From: Moniliella sp. 'wahieum' | Lineage: Eukaryota > Basidiomycota > Moniliellomycetes > Moniliellales > Moniliellaceae | Direction of reading: 5' to 3' | NCBI GenBank assembly: GCA_003971905.1 | Contig: RSEE01000035.1 | Location: 248,001 to 312,000 of the forward strand | Length of the DNA stretch: 64,000 bases | In this document: piece by piece, positions 12,876-23,428 of the stretch | How positions within the stretch are numbered: position 1 is the stretch's first letter | How the letters are laid out: the number at the start of each line of letters is the position of its first letter | The notes under the pieces: model-generated | What the model saw: only the letters and a program-made list of their open reading frames with translations | Told to the model about the DNA's origin: nothing | Databases searched by the model: none | Made by a program: the position numbers and the translations under genes

Positions 12876-13215
12876 CGGCACGATAGAAATCCTAACCCCA
12901 CTTCTCTCCTAAGATGACCTCAAAAGGGCCATGGAAACATCATTTCTGTTGTTACGTACATACACCTCACGCGTGACGCGTGACGTAGATGCGGCTGGCT
13001 TCACCGGGATGAATCGATGATCATCGATCACGGATCACCGGTCGTCCGGGCTGAAATGCGATTTGAAACCATGTTGAGGCGCGCTGGCTTAGGTCAGCAT
13101 TGCGGGGACGAAAGCTCCCGTTTCCCCGCATGGGCGATGGGGCAGATCCGATCGGCTTGCGACGCTGGCCTCTTCCCACCTGCTGCCTCACCACTTCGAC
13201 CTCCACCTCGGCACC

Positions 13216-14094
13216 ATGTCCAAGCGCAGCATAGTTTCCAGGCGGGGCGTGCCCTCCAACCTGATCGAACTGCCCCTGCACCTGGCTGTTATGAGCTGGG
13301 GGCTCATTCTCATGGTCATGAGTTCGCACGACATCCGCACGTTTACATGCTTCGCAAGCATCTCTCCGCCACCTCGGCCGCCTCGACGCTCAAGATTGAG
13401 TCCAACGGAATGACCAACATTGATGTGTATGTCCTGTTCTTCTAAATGACGCCTCGTCCACCACTGACCTCTTTATAGCGCTTGGATCGTGGTGGGTGCT
13501 ATGACCATGGTCTGGGGCGTGGCTACTGTCTGTCTGGGTGGCGCGCAGTTCAAGGGACGCAAGGGCAGTTATACCGGCAAGGGAACTGCTCTCTGGGGCC
13601 CGGTGGGTTTGGTTTACTTCCTCGTGTTGATCTTGTGGTTCTCGCTCACGGTGGCCTACACGTACTATGCCGTGGACCAGAAGTACTCGCTGTCGGCGTC
13701 GGGGGTACAGGAACCGCTCAGTGGCCCAATGCAGGTCCTCACCTTCCAGATTGCCCAGTCATTCCGCCAAGGGTATGCGCAACCGCTGTTTATTCCCTCT
13801 TCGCTGCAGCAGCTGGGGATCTCCACCGATACCCTCGGTCCCTGGGGAAATGCAACGACGATCGCCCAGGTCAATTCGCTGGCCCCCAAGTACGAAGAGA
13901 TCCAGTTTTACCGTGCGGAGCTGATCTGCACCTGGTTTGGTTTGGCTACCGTCTTTTCCACTCTGGTTGCGCACTTGGCCTTGCCTGTGCTGTTGAAGAC
14001 ACTGGGTTGGACGCGACAGGAAAAGAAGTTGCGTGAATCCGACGTGGCGTACCCTCGCTTCGAGGATAAGGAGTACTACCCTTACCCTTACTAA
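13216..14094 (+). CDS. four-helix membrane protein of unknown function
   Basis: Exon 1 starts at the ATG at 13,216 (MSKRSIVSRRGVPSN...). An intron occupies 13,427-13,478 (GTATGT donor, TTATAG acceptor, CTGAC branch). Exon 2 ends at TAA 14,092-14,094, giving about 275 residues. Four hydrophobic segments are visible. The first is near residues 18-36 (LIELPLHLAVMSWGLILMVM). The next two follow the intron (AWIVVGAMTMVWGVA and VGLVYFLVLILWFSLTVAY). The last is near the C-terminus (TWFGLATVFSTLVAHLALPV). The loop between helices 3 and 4 carries a possible N-glycosylation site (NAT). The tail is short, charged and tyrosine-rich (EYYPYPY). The layout recalls tetraspan fungal membrane proteins, but no signature motif of SUR7/PalI is seen. 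One base appears to be missing near 13,335, in ATCCGCAC, because the frame of exon 1 changes there. Confidence 0.75.
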
Positions 14095-15633
14095 ATGTCT
14101 TCCGACGCGCTCTCTCCTTTTTTCTTTTTTTTGTTCTCGTCGTCTTCATGGTATCTGCCGGCACCTTTATCACCCTCTTTCTCTATTTCTTCGCCCTTAT
14201 CCCCTTTTCTACCTCTTGGGTATCACATCTTCTCTACTTCAGTACCCCCACCCTTCTAGTTGGTTCTGCCCATTCTTTGCCATTCTTCCGGCGGGGGGCG
14301 ATCTGTACTTTTACGCTCTGACACGTTGCTGTCCCCTTGGTACATTCATTGAATTACGTGCCACTGGCGTGGGTGTGTGTCTAGTTGGAGGTCGTACAGA
14401 AACTGATAGCGGCAGCAGTGGGTACATGCCTATTCAGCGGTTTATCACACGGGCAGATACCCAACACATCCGAATTGAAAAATGATGCTTACAGCGGGGA
14501 TTCCAGTCCGCTGGGTAGCTATGCCCAACGGCTTCAGTTGATGGATACTCTCTACAACTGAGTATTGCTCTGAGATCTGATCCCCAGGGTGACACATGTA
14601 TTCCCAATTCGGCAGTGCTTGGAACTTGTGGCTCGGCCTTCCCACAGAGCCTCGTCTCATTTTCACCAGTGTAGAACAGCCCGCCAGGCCTGGGATCTAC
14701 CGTTGGGCGTTGGGCGTTGCGCGTTGGGCGTTCAACTTGAACGCAAAAGCTTCAGGAGGCCTCAGGGCCTCAGACCGACTGGAACACACAACCCCGTTGG
14801 GCGCTGGGCAGGGCCGGCGCGCGGCGTTAGATGAATCATCTCATGATCAGGTCCAGACCTTCGAGAGCTCAGCGATCTCAGCATCTCAGCTGATATTCGC
14901 AGGTCTGCGAAAGACGGTGCTGCTGCCCATGGTGGCCCTGGCTGGTCGGAGGAGGGTGTGCGCAGAAGCTAAAAGGCCACTGGGTGGCCTGGAGGTGGCT
15001 TGCGGCCTCCCCGCGCCTTGCACCCAAGTAGGGTTGGCCGCAACCCCATCGTTTCTTGCTGTGCTGCGACAGACGGGCTGAGGCGTTGAGGCAGACTGAG
15101 GCGCTGTTGAACGTTGAACGTCCCCCTTGAACATTGAAATCCAGCCACTCAGCGCTCAGGCTCCGATTCACACCCTCAGACACGCGCTGGCCGGGGCGGA
15201 GCCGACGGACACGCAAGCCGTCGGCCTCCCCGCACGCAGCGCCATCCCTATTCCATCCAACGGCCATCTGGGAACGTATTGATCGGCCAGCCACCTGGCG
15301 TTAGGCCTTAGGCACATTGGACGTTAGTCCCTCGGCTGTCCCAGACGGCCGCGCGGAGCGCAATGCGATATCCATATTCATCGGAGCTCCCGGCAATGCA
15401 AGTGAGAAAACATGGTCGGCACGATCTACACTCAGTGTACTGCTTCTGCTTCTACGTACCGGCTGTGGCCTGCCCTCGTGCGGCGTTTCTCCCGTCGCCC
15501 CCGCCCTCATCCCTTGGCCCAGATTGCACCTTTCCCTTAGCACCACCGCCAGCGTGTCATGCCTGGCGCTCAGCACAGCCTACCATCTCACTTGGACCAA
15601 CAGCCGCCAGGAGGCATCTACCAGTGGACGTAG
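14095..15633. other. intergenic, short tandem duplications
   Basis: A pyrimidine-rich 3' flank is followed by clusters of short repeated words: GTTGGGC-type near 14,700-14,735, CCTCAGG-type near 14,755, and TTGAACG twice near 15,107-15,122. No convincing gene is seen. Coding potential for the next gene may begin as early as about 15,570 (a frame containing QQPPGGIYQWT), interrupted by a TAG at about 15,631. Confidence 0.5.
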
Positions 15634-18563
15634 GTGGGGATACCATACGCGTCGCTCTCTACCGCCTTTGAGGTATCCTCCTCGGTGGAAGCACAAGCCG
15701 AAGCCGACGCAGAGGCGCTGGAGGAGGAAGAGTTGGATATCCGCTCCACTTCCGCTCGCTCATCGGCCTTGCGGATGAGCAACCCGGTGCTGGGTGTGCT
15801 GTCCCAATCTGCGCGCAGCGGGGCGCCCCAGCCGCCCCAGCCGCAACCGGCCTTGAGCCGCACTGCCAAACATCCTACCCACTTGCATACAGTAGTGGAG
15901 TTTTCCCCTCTCCTGTCCCCTTCAACTGCGTCGTTGGAACGTCTGCTTCATCTGTCTCCCACGCATCTCCTGATCCCACCCAGTTTGGGCGGGTGTCCCC
16001 CAAGCCCCCCACCTGGCAGGAAAGGCAACCAGACTCCATTTCCACCTTATTCCCTTGCCACTTTTCCAACCGAACGACAAGTGCCACAACTGAGACGACG
16101 CCTGAGATACGCGCGCCGCGTTCGCTGCAGCTGGACGTGCACGCCCCATCACCGATCCCGTCCCTGCAGCGTCCTGCTTCCACTAAAAAGGAGGGTGTAC
16201 GGCAAGGCGTGCGCGGTCTGCGCTCTACTCACAGCGCCTCGTGCACCTCGAGCGGTGACACGTTTGAAACTGCTCAGCCGCTCTCCAGCCTCACCTCGAC
16301 TCGCAACCACGAGACGCATGATGGGACTGGCGATGACAACCTTGAGACCCTGTGGGAGTGGAGGAGGGGGCAGGGTGCGGACTGCTCGCAGTGTGCCGAG
16401 CGGGAGGCGGATCTGGTGGGGGTGGAGGTGATAGGCCAGCATGTCTGGGCCCGTGCTTCCGACGCTGATTTTCTCGAAGCCTTACATGTCGAAGCAGAGA
16501 TTGAGGGCGGCAGCTACGTTTGTTGGGGGAGGGTTTTGCTTACGCTGCACAGTCTCCCAAATGCAAAATGTTTGCGGGGGGCAAAGTCGCAGTGCACCGT
16601 GTTGCCCCAAGCTATGCCTTGACGTCTGAGAGACTGTCGCAACATTGTCGAATGGTGGTCCCGCTCTCCTAGTATAGCTCCGCGCGTATCCATACTGACG
16701 TTCTTCCTGTTATCAGCTTGATGTGCAAGACAAAACCGGTGGGAATGCTGGTCATGCCGCGCCGGAGCGGCGCCATCACCCCCTCCTCGCGTCGGCCGAC
16801 GACCACCCTCATCCAACTTGTATGAAAGAGACGGCAGCGCACTCGAGCACCACACAAATGCGAGGAGGGGATACGTTTGAAGAGCAAACAGCAGGACGGG
16901 ACGGCTGCAGCTCACATGACACGGGTTCAATCTCGGTCTTTGCTCTGGGCCGTCGTCGTGCGTGGACGTTGAAGCCACGCGCGAGGCCGAGACGAAGCGT
17001 ACGCGACGGTACATGTCTGCCTCGCCAGTTGGTCCAAGCGTCCCTGGTGTAATCACAAGAGACGCCCCCTCGGTCGAACCAGCGATCCACGGGGGAGTCT
17101 GGTTCTCATGCATCCCCCCTCACGCCCGGTTTGGGGAGTACCCGGGTCGCCGCCAACGGACTCCAGATGCTCGCCACGCGCCATCTCGCTCAGTAAAATC
17201 TATACGGAACGGAAAGAGAGCAGGAGGAAGAGGAGATTGCCGATGCTTCTTCTTTACCTCGCACACCATCCCCTCCTTGCACGACCAAGGCCTCGTGCCA
17301 CATCGGATCTCGATCGTGCGCCTGCTTCTCCATGCCAACCCTCTGCTTTGGATCGACGCCCACCTTTGGCCGCATTGCCCTTGTCGCAAGAGGAGCGCAC
17401 AAAAGACCGCCGTTCCCGCTCGGATCCTTTTATGCCTACCATGGTTCGCGAAGGATTGCCAGGACTGCAACACGCTAAAGACCCGTATACGGTTCGCACC
17501 CTCCCCAAGCCGGTTTTGCCACAGGTCGAACCCCCCCATGCTGGCTATGACGAACGACTTGCTTCCACCCTACCCTGTTCTTTTTCGGAGGTGGAACCCC
17601 CCGCGCAAACCGATGGCAGGAGAGGGGAGTGTACCAAGCCTTTCGTCGACCCACTGTGCTCCCTATGTGGTACCAGAGGGAAAAGTGGGGTCAAATCCAA
17701 TCTACCACCGCACGCCATTTAGAACCACCTCTTGTGCCGCAGCCTCCTCGCTGGCATGGCTTCCCCCCCTCCTCTTCCCTTGCACCGACAGGCAGTTCTG
17801 CCCCGCGGGACACGTATGACACGTATGACACGTATGACACGTATGGGTTACCGGGGGACCCGACCACAAGAGTACCTTCGGTCCATGCATTCCATCCCGT
17901 GCCCGTACAGGCCCCAGAGCCTAAGACCTTGCCAGTAGGGTCGAGCGGGCGCTTGCGTCCAGCCCGGTCTCATGGGCAACTGTATCATCCGACCGCGCAT
18001 GAACCCGGCTTGGCAACCATCTATGCCCCAAGTGAGCAACAACAACTGCAGCAGCGGCAACAGCCTTCTCGAGTCCAAACAGCCTTCTCGGACTCGATCT
18101 CAATCTCAGTCTCAGATCCGCCCCCGGGATTCGAGTCTCAACCGATGCGAGACGACTGGGGTGCCGCTCCCACGGTCCGCCCGACCGCTGTGCCACATTG
18201 GTCCGTGGATCAGCTGCATGGAAAGGAAGCAAGAACAAGAACAAGAGCAGAAACAAGAACAAGAACGGATGTAAAGGGGGGTCACCCGAGCGATGAGCAG
18301 ACCGTGATGCACCCTCGGATTGGCCTCTGCACCGTTCTGCTTCAGGTGACGCAGGCTCCTCTCACCCTGTCCCATCATCCGTCCTGGGCACCATGCCACG
18401 ACCTGCATCGATGCTCGCTTCCGTTCACCCCCCCTCTGGACCAACGCTATCGAGTCGTCCTGTGCCCCGAGTAGACACGTGGTCAACCCCGTTCTACCGT
18501 CCTGAAGTGGAGGGTCCGAGCCATGTTGAACCTTGGGATGTGCAGCGCCGTGCCTTGGCCTTC

Positions 18564-18597
<34 letters not shown>

Positions 18598-20070
18598 AAT
18601 GGGCGAGTACGGGGGAGCAGGACACTTTTCTGTCTTCGTTTGAACCATGGGACCAGGGGCCCGAACGGGCTGGGGTCTGGACCGCTGCCGCTTTCCTCTA
18701 GGGGGGAAGAGGGACCGTCTCGCTCTTATGTTCCGTTTCAAGGGAGACGACAAAGCATGCTCGAGTTGCGTTCGGGGGACGAATGTGAGCGAGAGGAGGG
18801 AGGACAAAGGATGAGTGTGCCCGAAAGAGAAAGAAAACACGGTGTGACAAATGGCATCTTGTCGGATGCAGCGCTGCAAGCCGTATCGGACCAGCACAGG
18901 CAGAAACCTCTGACCCCGTTGGAGCTATCGGAGTGGGCGAACAACTTTCTCGCTGAATACTCGCATGCCACCCACCCTTCTCCCCCACCTATCCTTCCAC
19001 CCGGTTTCAACCACGTTGCGACCGAGACGTTCGAACACAACGATGACGGAGGGAGAGGGCCGGGGGGGTACGTGTACCGCCCCTCTACGCGTACGCCCCA
19101 CCCTTTCATCTCCCTCCTCTCCCAAAGGCTGCTCCAGCAGGTCTTAGAGAAAGTGCGATGCAGATGGAAGCGCCCATCTACCCGGAACATGACTATCCCC
19201 AACGGATCTCCCTGACCAGGGGGACGCCTACCCTCGCGCTGCACCCTGTGAAGCACAATGGCCAGCTCCGTCGTACGGCTCCTTCTCTGGCCCGCCCGAA
19301 TGCCAATGCATCCCAACCGCGACTCTGCCCCTCCCCATTTGGGAGCGAACTCAATCGCTCCACCGTCGCGCTTTGAACCGAGTCGGGCGGAATCTTATCC
19401 CTACCCCCCGCCGCTCACCTCTCTTGGTCCGCACAAGGAGCGCAATTGGACCCTCCCATCAATCCTTATGCCACCACCTCTACGCCTGCAGGGGGACCAG
19501 GGGGGCCCGGCGCCGGTGCCGGTGCCGGTGCGCAGTGCGTCCAGGTGGGCTACACAGGACCCCTTCTCTCCCTCCCGCCCCAAACGGATTGGCATGCACC
19601 TCCCCACCCCGATCCTCTTCCACTCGTCCGTCCAGACGGAACCTTCGTTCCTTTGCATCGATGGATCGATTACGTTCGCTAGCCCGTTCCGCGTCGCGTG
19701 CCAAGCCACCTGTCGTGCCCGTGTCGGTACCCCCGCCGCCACCTCCAACCCAACGACCACCGCGGCCCAGTGCATGCTCCGTCGTGCCACCGCAGCCACA
19801 GCAGGCTACAACCGCCCTCCTACCCCGTCCACGTCCACGTGCAAGGTCAACCGGTGCAGGCCCCCATCTACCCGACCCCGCCCGGTCCAGTCATGTCCAT
19901 GTCCATCACCCACAAATCATTCTAGGCATGTGCCTCCGCATCTCCCACCCTTCCCTCCGCTTATCCCTCGGGGAAGGAACGTACTCCCCGGCAGAGAAAG
20001 GGTAGAAGCGCCAACTCTCTCCAAAAAACGGTTCATGGCCTCGCTGTTTCGCAGACGAAGCAAGGCCTAG
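15634..20070 (+). CDS. large proline/serine-rich protein, frame-broken
   Basis: No known domain is recognised. A series of overlapping plus-strand frames carries coherent low-complexity but protein-like sequence for 4.4 kb. An acidic segment near 15,680-15,760 (EAQAEADAEALEEEELDI) comes first, followed by Ser/Pro-rich stretches. A DTY triplet repeated four times lies at 17,812-17,845. A Gln-rich block (SEQQQLQQRQQPS) sits near 18,035-18,070 and Gly-Gln repeats near 18,570-18,597. The most structured part is LTPLELSEWANNFLAEYSHA at about 18,910-18,970. The end has proline-rich motifs such as QAPIYPTPPGPV. Frames change repeatedly (about 18,350, 18,700, 19,160, 19,440 and 19,690), as expected for missing bases. 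The true start is unresolved; 15,634 is a GTG and only marks where the clear frame begins. The end at 20,070 (TAG) is also tentative. Confidence 0.45.
17812..17846 (+). repeat. ACGTATGAC 9-bp tandem repeat
   Basis: About four copies of a 9-bp unit inside the proline-rich gene. In the favoured frame each unit encodes Asp-Thr-Tyr, so the repeat keeps the reading frame. Confidence 0.85.
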
Positions 20071-21274
20071 TGGAATGATTGGATCTAAGCCGAGAATCGA
20101 GAAACGAGACTCGAGAATCGAGAGGGTTGAGGAGGATCGTATTTCGTTTTTTGCAAGATCCATGTGGAGGCTTTGTCTGTCGACTTTGGTTGGCCCCAGT
20201 GGCTTTGGCTTGTTGGTTAATTGCGCATCAAGACTAGTAACTAGCAAAACTGCGGTAACTGGTGTGACTGTTCGGTCGCGCCTACCCCCTTGACTAGCTT
20301 GACTCCTTTAAAGCTGCTATGCACACCGATACCCCCCTCTTCTGCCCCTCTTGCACTCTCCTTTTCCCCTCCCTCGTGATATATGATGATGCCAGTGTGG
20401 CGATCTGCCATGAAAAAGATGTCACCATGCCCTTTCCTTAACCCGTCGTGCATTTGCTTTTGATGGGTTGTTGATTCGCTCCCGGAGTAGAACGAAGCGA
20501 GCGGCGAAGCCGGAGATGTAGACAGCTTATAACCTTGCTGGGCTGGCCTAGTTACATTGTTTGAGCTGTCGTACCCACAACCCCAGGGTCAAAGGGGCGG
20601 GGGGGGGGGCGGGCAAGGGGTGTATGTCACGTGTATGAACAAAATGTATGAAAAAATGTATGAACAAAATGAACAACATGCATCCAACGTCATCATGCAT
20701 CAACGTCAGCGTTCAACGTACGTTCAAGTTGAACGTTGAGCTGAGTAGAATGGGAGGCGGGGGAGGCGTGTGTCCGCACGGGCTGGTTTGGATGATGGTC
20801 TCGGCGGTGGGGGTCGGTGTGGGGGACGGGTGAGTGCGTGGGCGCAGTGGGGCACACAGGAGACACGGGGCGAGTGTGTAATTCGGCTGGGGCCGAATGC
20901 GGGGCAGTGGAAGAGCAGATGGGGATGGCGATGGATTTAGATTTCCTATTACTACTAGTTGCTACATACTGGCCCCCCCGGAATGTGGGGGCAGAGGCGG
21001 AAGGCCGACTCCCCCGCAGCGGCGCTCGCGGCGTCTGAGTCAGGATGACATCATCGCGCAGGTGTGGCGCTGTGGCTGGGGAACGTCGGAGTGGGAAGCT
21101 GAAGCGGCGGGCGTTCTTCCAGCAGGCTCGCCCCAGATGCGATCCAAGCGGACTCCAGCCCCCGTCTTGAATGGGGACGAGTGGAGCCGGCCAGTGCAAC
21201 GCGTCTGTCTCTGGCCGTCTGGCTGGGCTGCTTCCCACGCGCCTTTTTGTTGCCTCGCTCGCACCGGCCCCCGG
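20071..21274. other. intergenic with short tandem repeats
   Basis: Contains GAGAATCGAGA-type duplications (20,090-20,125) and about three copies of a TGTATGAACAAAA-like unit (20,632-20,672). A palindrome-like CGTTCAACGTACGTTCAA block follows at 20,709-20,740, then a G-rich tract. No gene could be supported. The right end is the promoter of the small gene at 21,337. Confidence 0.5.
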
Positions 21275-21282
21275 TATAAATA
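21275..21282 (+). promoter_or_regulatory. TATA box (TATAAATA)
   Basis: A textbook TATAAATA lies 55 bp before the ATG of the double-CxxC protein. It is followed by a C-rich leader with no upstream ATG. It is one of few good TATA boxes in the window, which supports the small frame downstream as a real gene. Confidence 0.6.
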
Positions 21283-21336
21283 CCTCCTGTCGCCCGCCCC
21301 TGGCCCGCCCCCGCCCCCCAAACAACCCCCCCCCCC

Positions 21337-21516
21337 ATGAGCGCCTACGTCCTCTGCCCCTCCTGCAACGGCGTCACCCGCCCCACCACGGGCTACTGCG
21401 TCTTCTGCGACGCCAAGCTGGACAACGCCACCCCCGTCAGCCGCCGCCCGCGCGCCGGTCCTCGTCGGTACCACCCCTGCCCCGCCCAGCACCATCCCGC
21501 ACACCATCATCACTAG
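21337..21516 (+). CDS. 59-aa double-CxxC (zinc-ribbon-like) protein
   Basis: A 59-codon frame starts at the ATG at 21,337 (MSAYVLCPSCNGVT...) and ends at TAG 21,514-21,516. Two CxxC knuckles, CPSC at residues 7-10 and CVFC at 21-24, are separated by ten residues. The spacing is typical of small zinc ribbons, and the segment GYCVFCDAKLDN is ribbon-like. The remainder is basic and His-rich (it ends AHHHH) and could be an artefact if a base is missing after about residue 40. A TATA box precedes it by 55 bp. Zinc binding is inferred from cysteine spacing only; the partner or process is unknown. It is easily missed because of its length. Confidence 0.55.
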   Translation: MSAYVLCPSCNGVTRPTTGYCVFCDAKLDNATPVSRRPRAGPRRYHPCPAQHHPAHHHH

Positions 21517-23428
21517 CTCTCTTCTCCCTCCGTTCCTCCGTTCCTCTCCCAAGTACCCCCACCCCCCTCGCGCACTCGCCCCTCGCACTCGCACTCGCAC
21601 TCGCATGCGCACGCCCACTCGCTTTATCCTCTCGTACTCGCTCATCTCGCACTCGCATTCCCCTTGTTCCTACCCGCCACGCGCACTAGATACCATCCCA
21701 AGCCTCCACCGCCTGCTCGGCCCCCGTTCCGTCTCTGCTCTGCCATGCCTCGTATTGCATGCACGCAAGCTGGCTTGCGTGCCCGCCGTTCCTGCCCTCC
21801 TCTCACCTTTCACCTTTCACGTCTCCTCTACCTCCTTCTTTCGTCATGTGCCGCCGGGGTCTCCCCGCCCACCCTCACGCCCTGGTAGGGCCCCCTTGGT
21901 ATAGCAGGGTAGGGCCCCTCTGTGGGGGAGATCCCACAGGCCGTGACTGGGGCCAGTATGATTGGTCCCCCCTCATCTTCTGCATTTTTCATTTCATTTG
22001 CATTGCTACCCCTTCAGTACATGCCGAGCAGGATCATGAATCATTGAGTGGGATGTAGCCCGCATGGTCTGAACTATCAGAAGCAGATGAGTGAGAACCG
22101 AGGTAATGAGTTAAGCGAAGAGATGCGAAATGCGCCGGCGGTGTCGACTACACGTGCGGCTTGGTACAATTGGAACAAAAAAAGGTGGGGGCGCCATGTG
22201 TGGGAGTGCGGCGCAAGTCTAGACCAAACCTCTACGTAGGAAAGTGCCAACACTCACCGGTCACCGCAGCCACACGGTGCAGCAGAGACCATTGAGCCAC
22301 AGAAGGATACTCGCCCCAGGCCTGTAAATCGAGGCGGCATTGATGCTTTTGATGGATAGCTGCCTGCCCGGGCTGGTCAGGCCCGGTCAGGGGTCAGGCT
22401 CCCCAAAACGGGTTGCATCTTCCAACACCCTCTACCCTGTAACTTCCAACCTGGGCTGGGTCACAATGAGAACAGGATACATTGTTTTAAGGTATATAAT
22501 TATAGAAACGATCCCGATTCTCAGCTGTTGAACTGAACCATTCACCTGCTGATCGATGCACCTACATACCACTTTGTCCCCCTGCCTCACCTTTTGTTTC
22601 CATAGCTACAGGCATTGTATGATGAAACCGAGACCTGATGGTCGTTGAATCCGAGGGTGATTGATGCAATCGCAAGTGGTGGTAGTGGTTGTAACCTCTA
22701 CTTCTACTAAGCCAGCTAGCCACACCTACATACAGCGGGTCATCAATCAAGTAGCCAGTCGCCACCAGACTGCGGAAGAGGGAAGGCGAAAGGAGAAAAC
22801 AGCCGAGCTTCTAAGCAGGAGGGATTAAAGCGACCTTGGCTACAGGGCGCATGAGCACATGGGCCACCCTGGGGTTCCACACTGCATCTACACCACCCAC
22901 ATCCTACATCCTACTTCCATGAACAGGTATCATGATAGTATGCCCTGTGTGTCCTGTGGTTACTGAGAATGTGGGCCGGACGCGAGCCCAAGCACACCCT
23001 AAAAGTTCACAACCCCAAGACAAAAAAACAAAGACGAAAATGGAGGTGGAGATGAAAATGGAGATGAGAGTGAGAGTGAGAGTGAAATGAAAATGGAGAT
23101 GAAGAATGAGATGGGGATGAAAATGAAAATGAAAATGAAGATGAAGATGAAAAGAAAGAAGATGAAGATACCAAGAAAAGTGGAAGAAAAGGAAAGAGGG
23201 AATAAAGGGGGCATGGATATACAAAAGCAGTGATGCAGAGGCAGGCGGGGCTGGATACGATACCGCCTTGCAGCTGCTTGAAGCTTGAAGGGAGAAGACA
23301 AACAAACGAAGTGAGGGTCCGGGTCCAATACGTCTCCTGGTGGCCCCAGGGAGAGGTGAAAACGGTAACAGCACTCTTCGTGTATCCTGTACCATCCCCG
23401 GCATCCCCGGCAGCACCGCGTCAGCGCG
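21517..23428. other. intergenic; no supported gene
   Basis: Begins with a CT-rich, CACTCG-repeating stretch (21,570-21,665), then unremarkable sequence with short frames on both strands. The right part is a purine-rich tract listed separately, and then the 3' flank of the minus-strand phosphatase gene. No gene or RNA could be supported. Confidence 0.5.
23030..23215. repeat. purine-rich GATGAAAAT-type imperfect repeat
   Basis: Nearly 190 bp of almost pure A/G on the plus strand, built from GAGATGAAAATG, GAGAGT and GATGAAAAT words. It lies in the 3' flank of the phosphatase gene. Its Phe/Ile/His-rich translations are repeat artefacts. Confidence 0.8.

Larger units (their letters stand above)
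2804..13215. other. gene-poor, repeat-rich region
   Basis: More than 10 kb without an intact gene, and visibly richer in A/T than the rest of the window. Open frames are short and overlap on both strands. The recognisable content is listed separately: a possible LINE fragment, a remnant frame at 6,191, two related LTR-like repeats, a TTC microsatellite and a long G tract. I see no supportable host gene. This looks like decayed transposable-element sequence. Confidence 0.6.
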
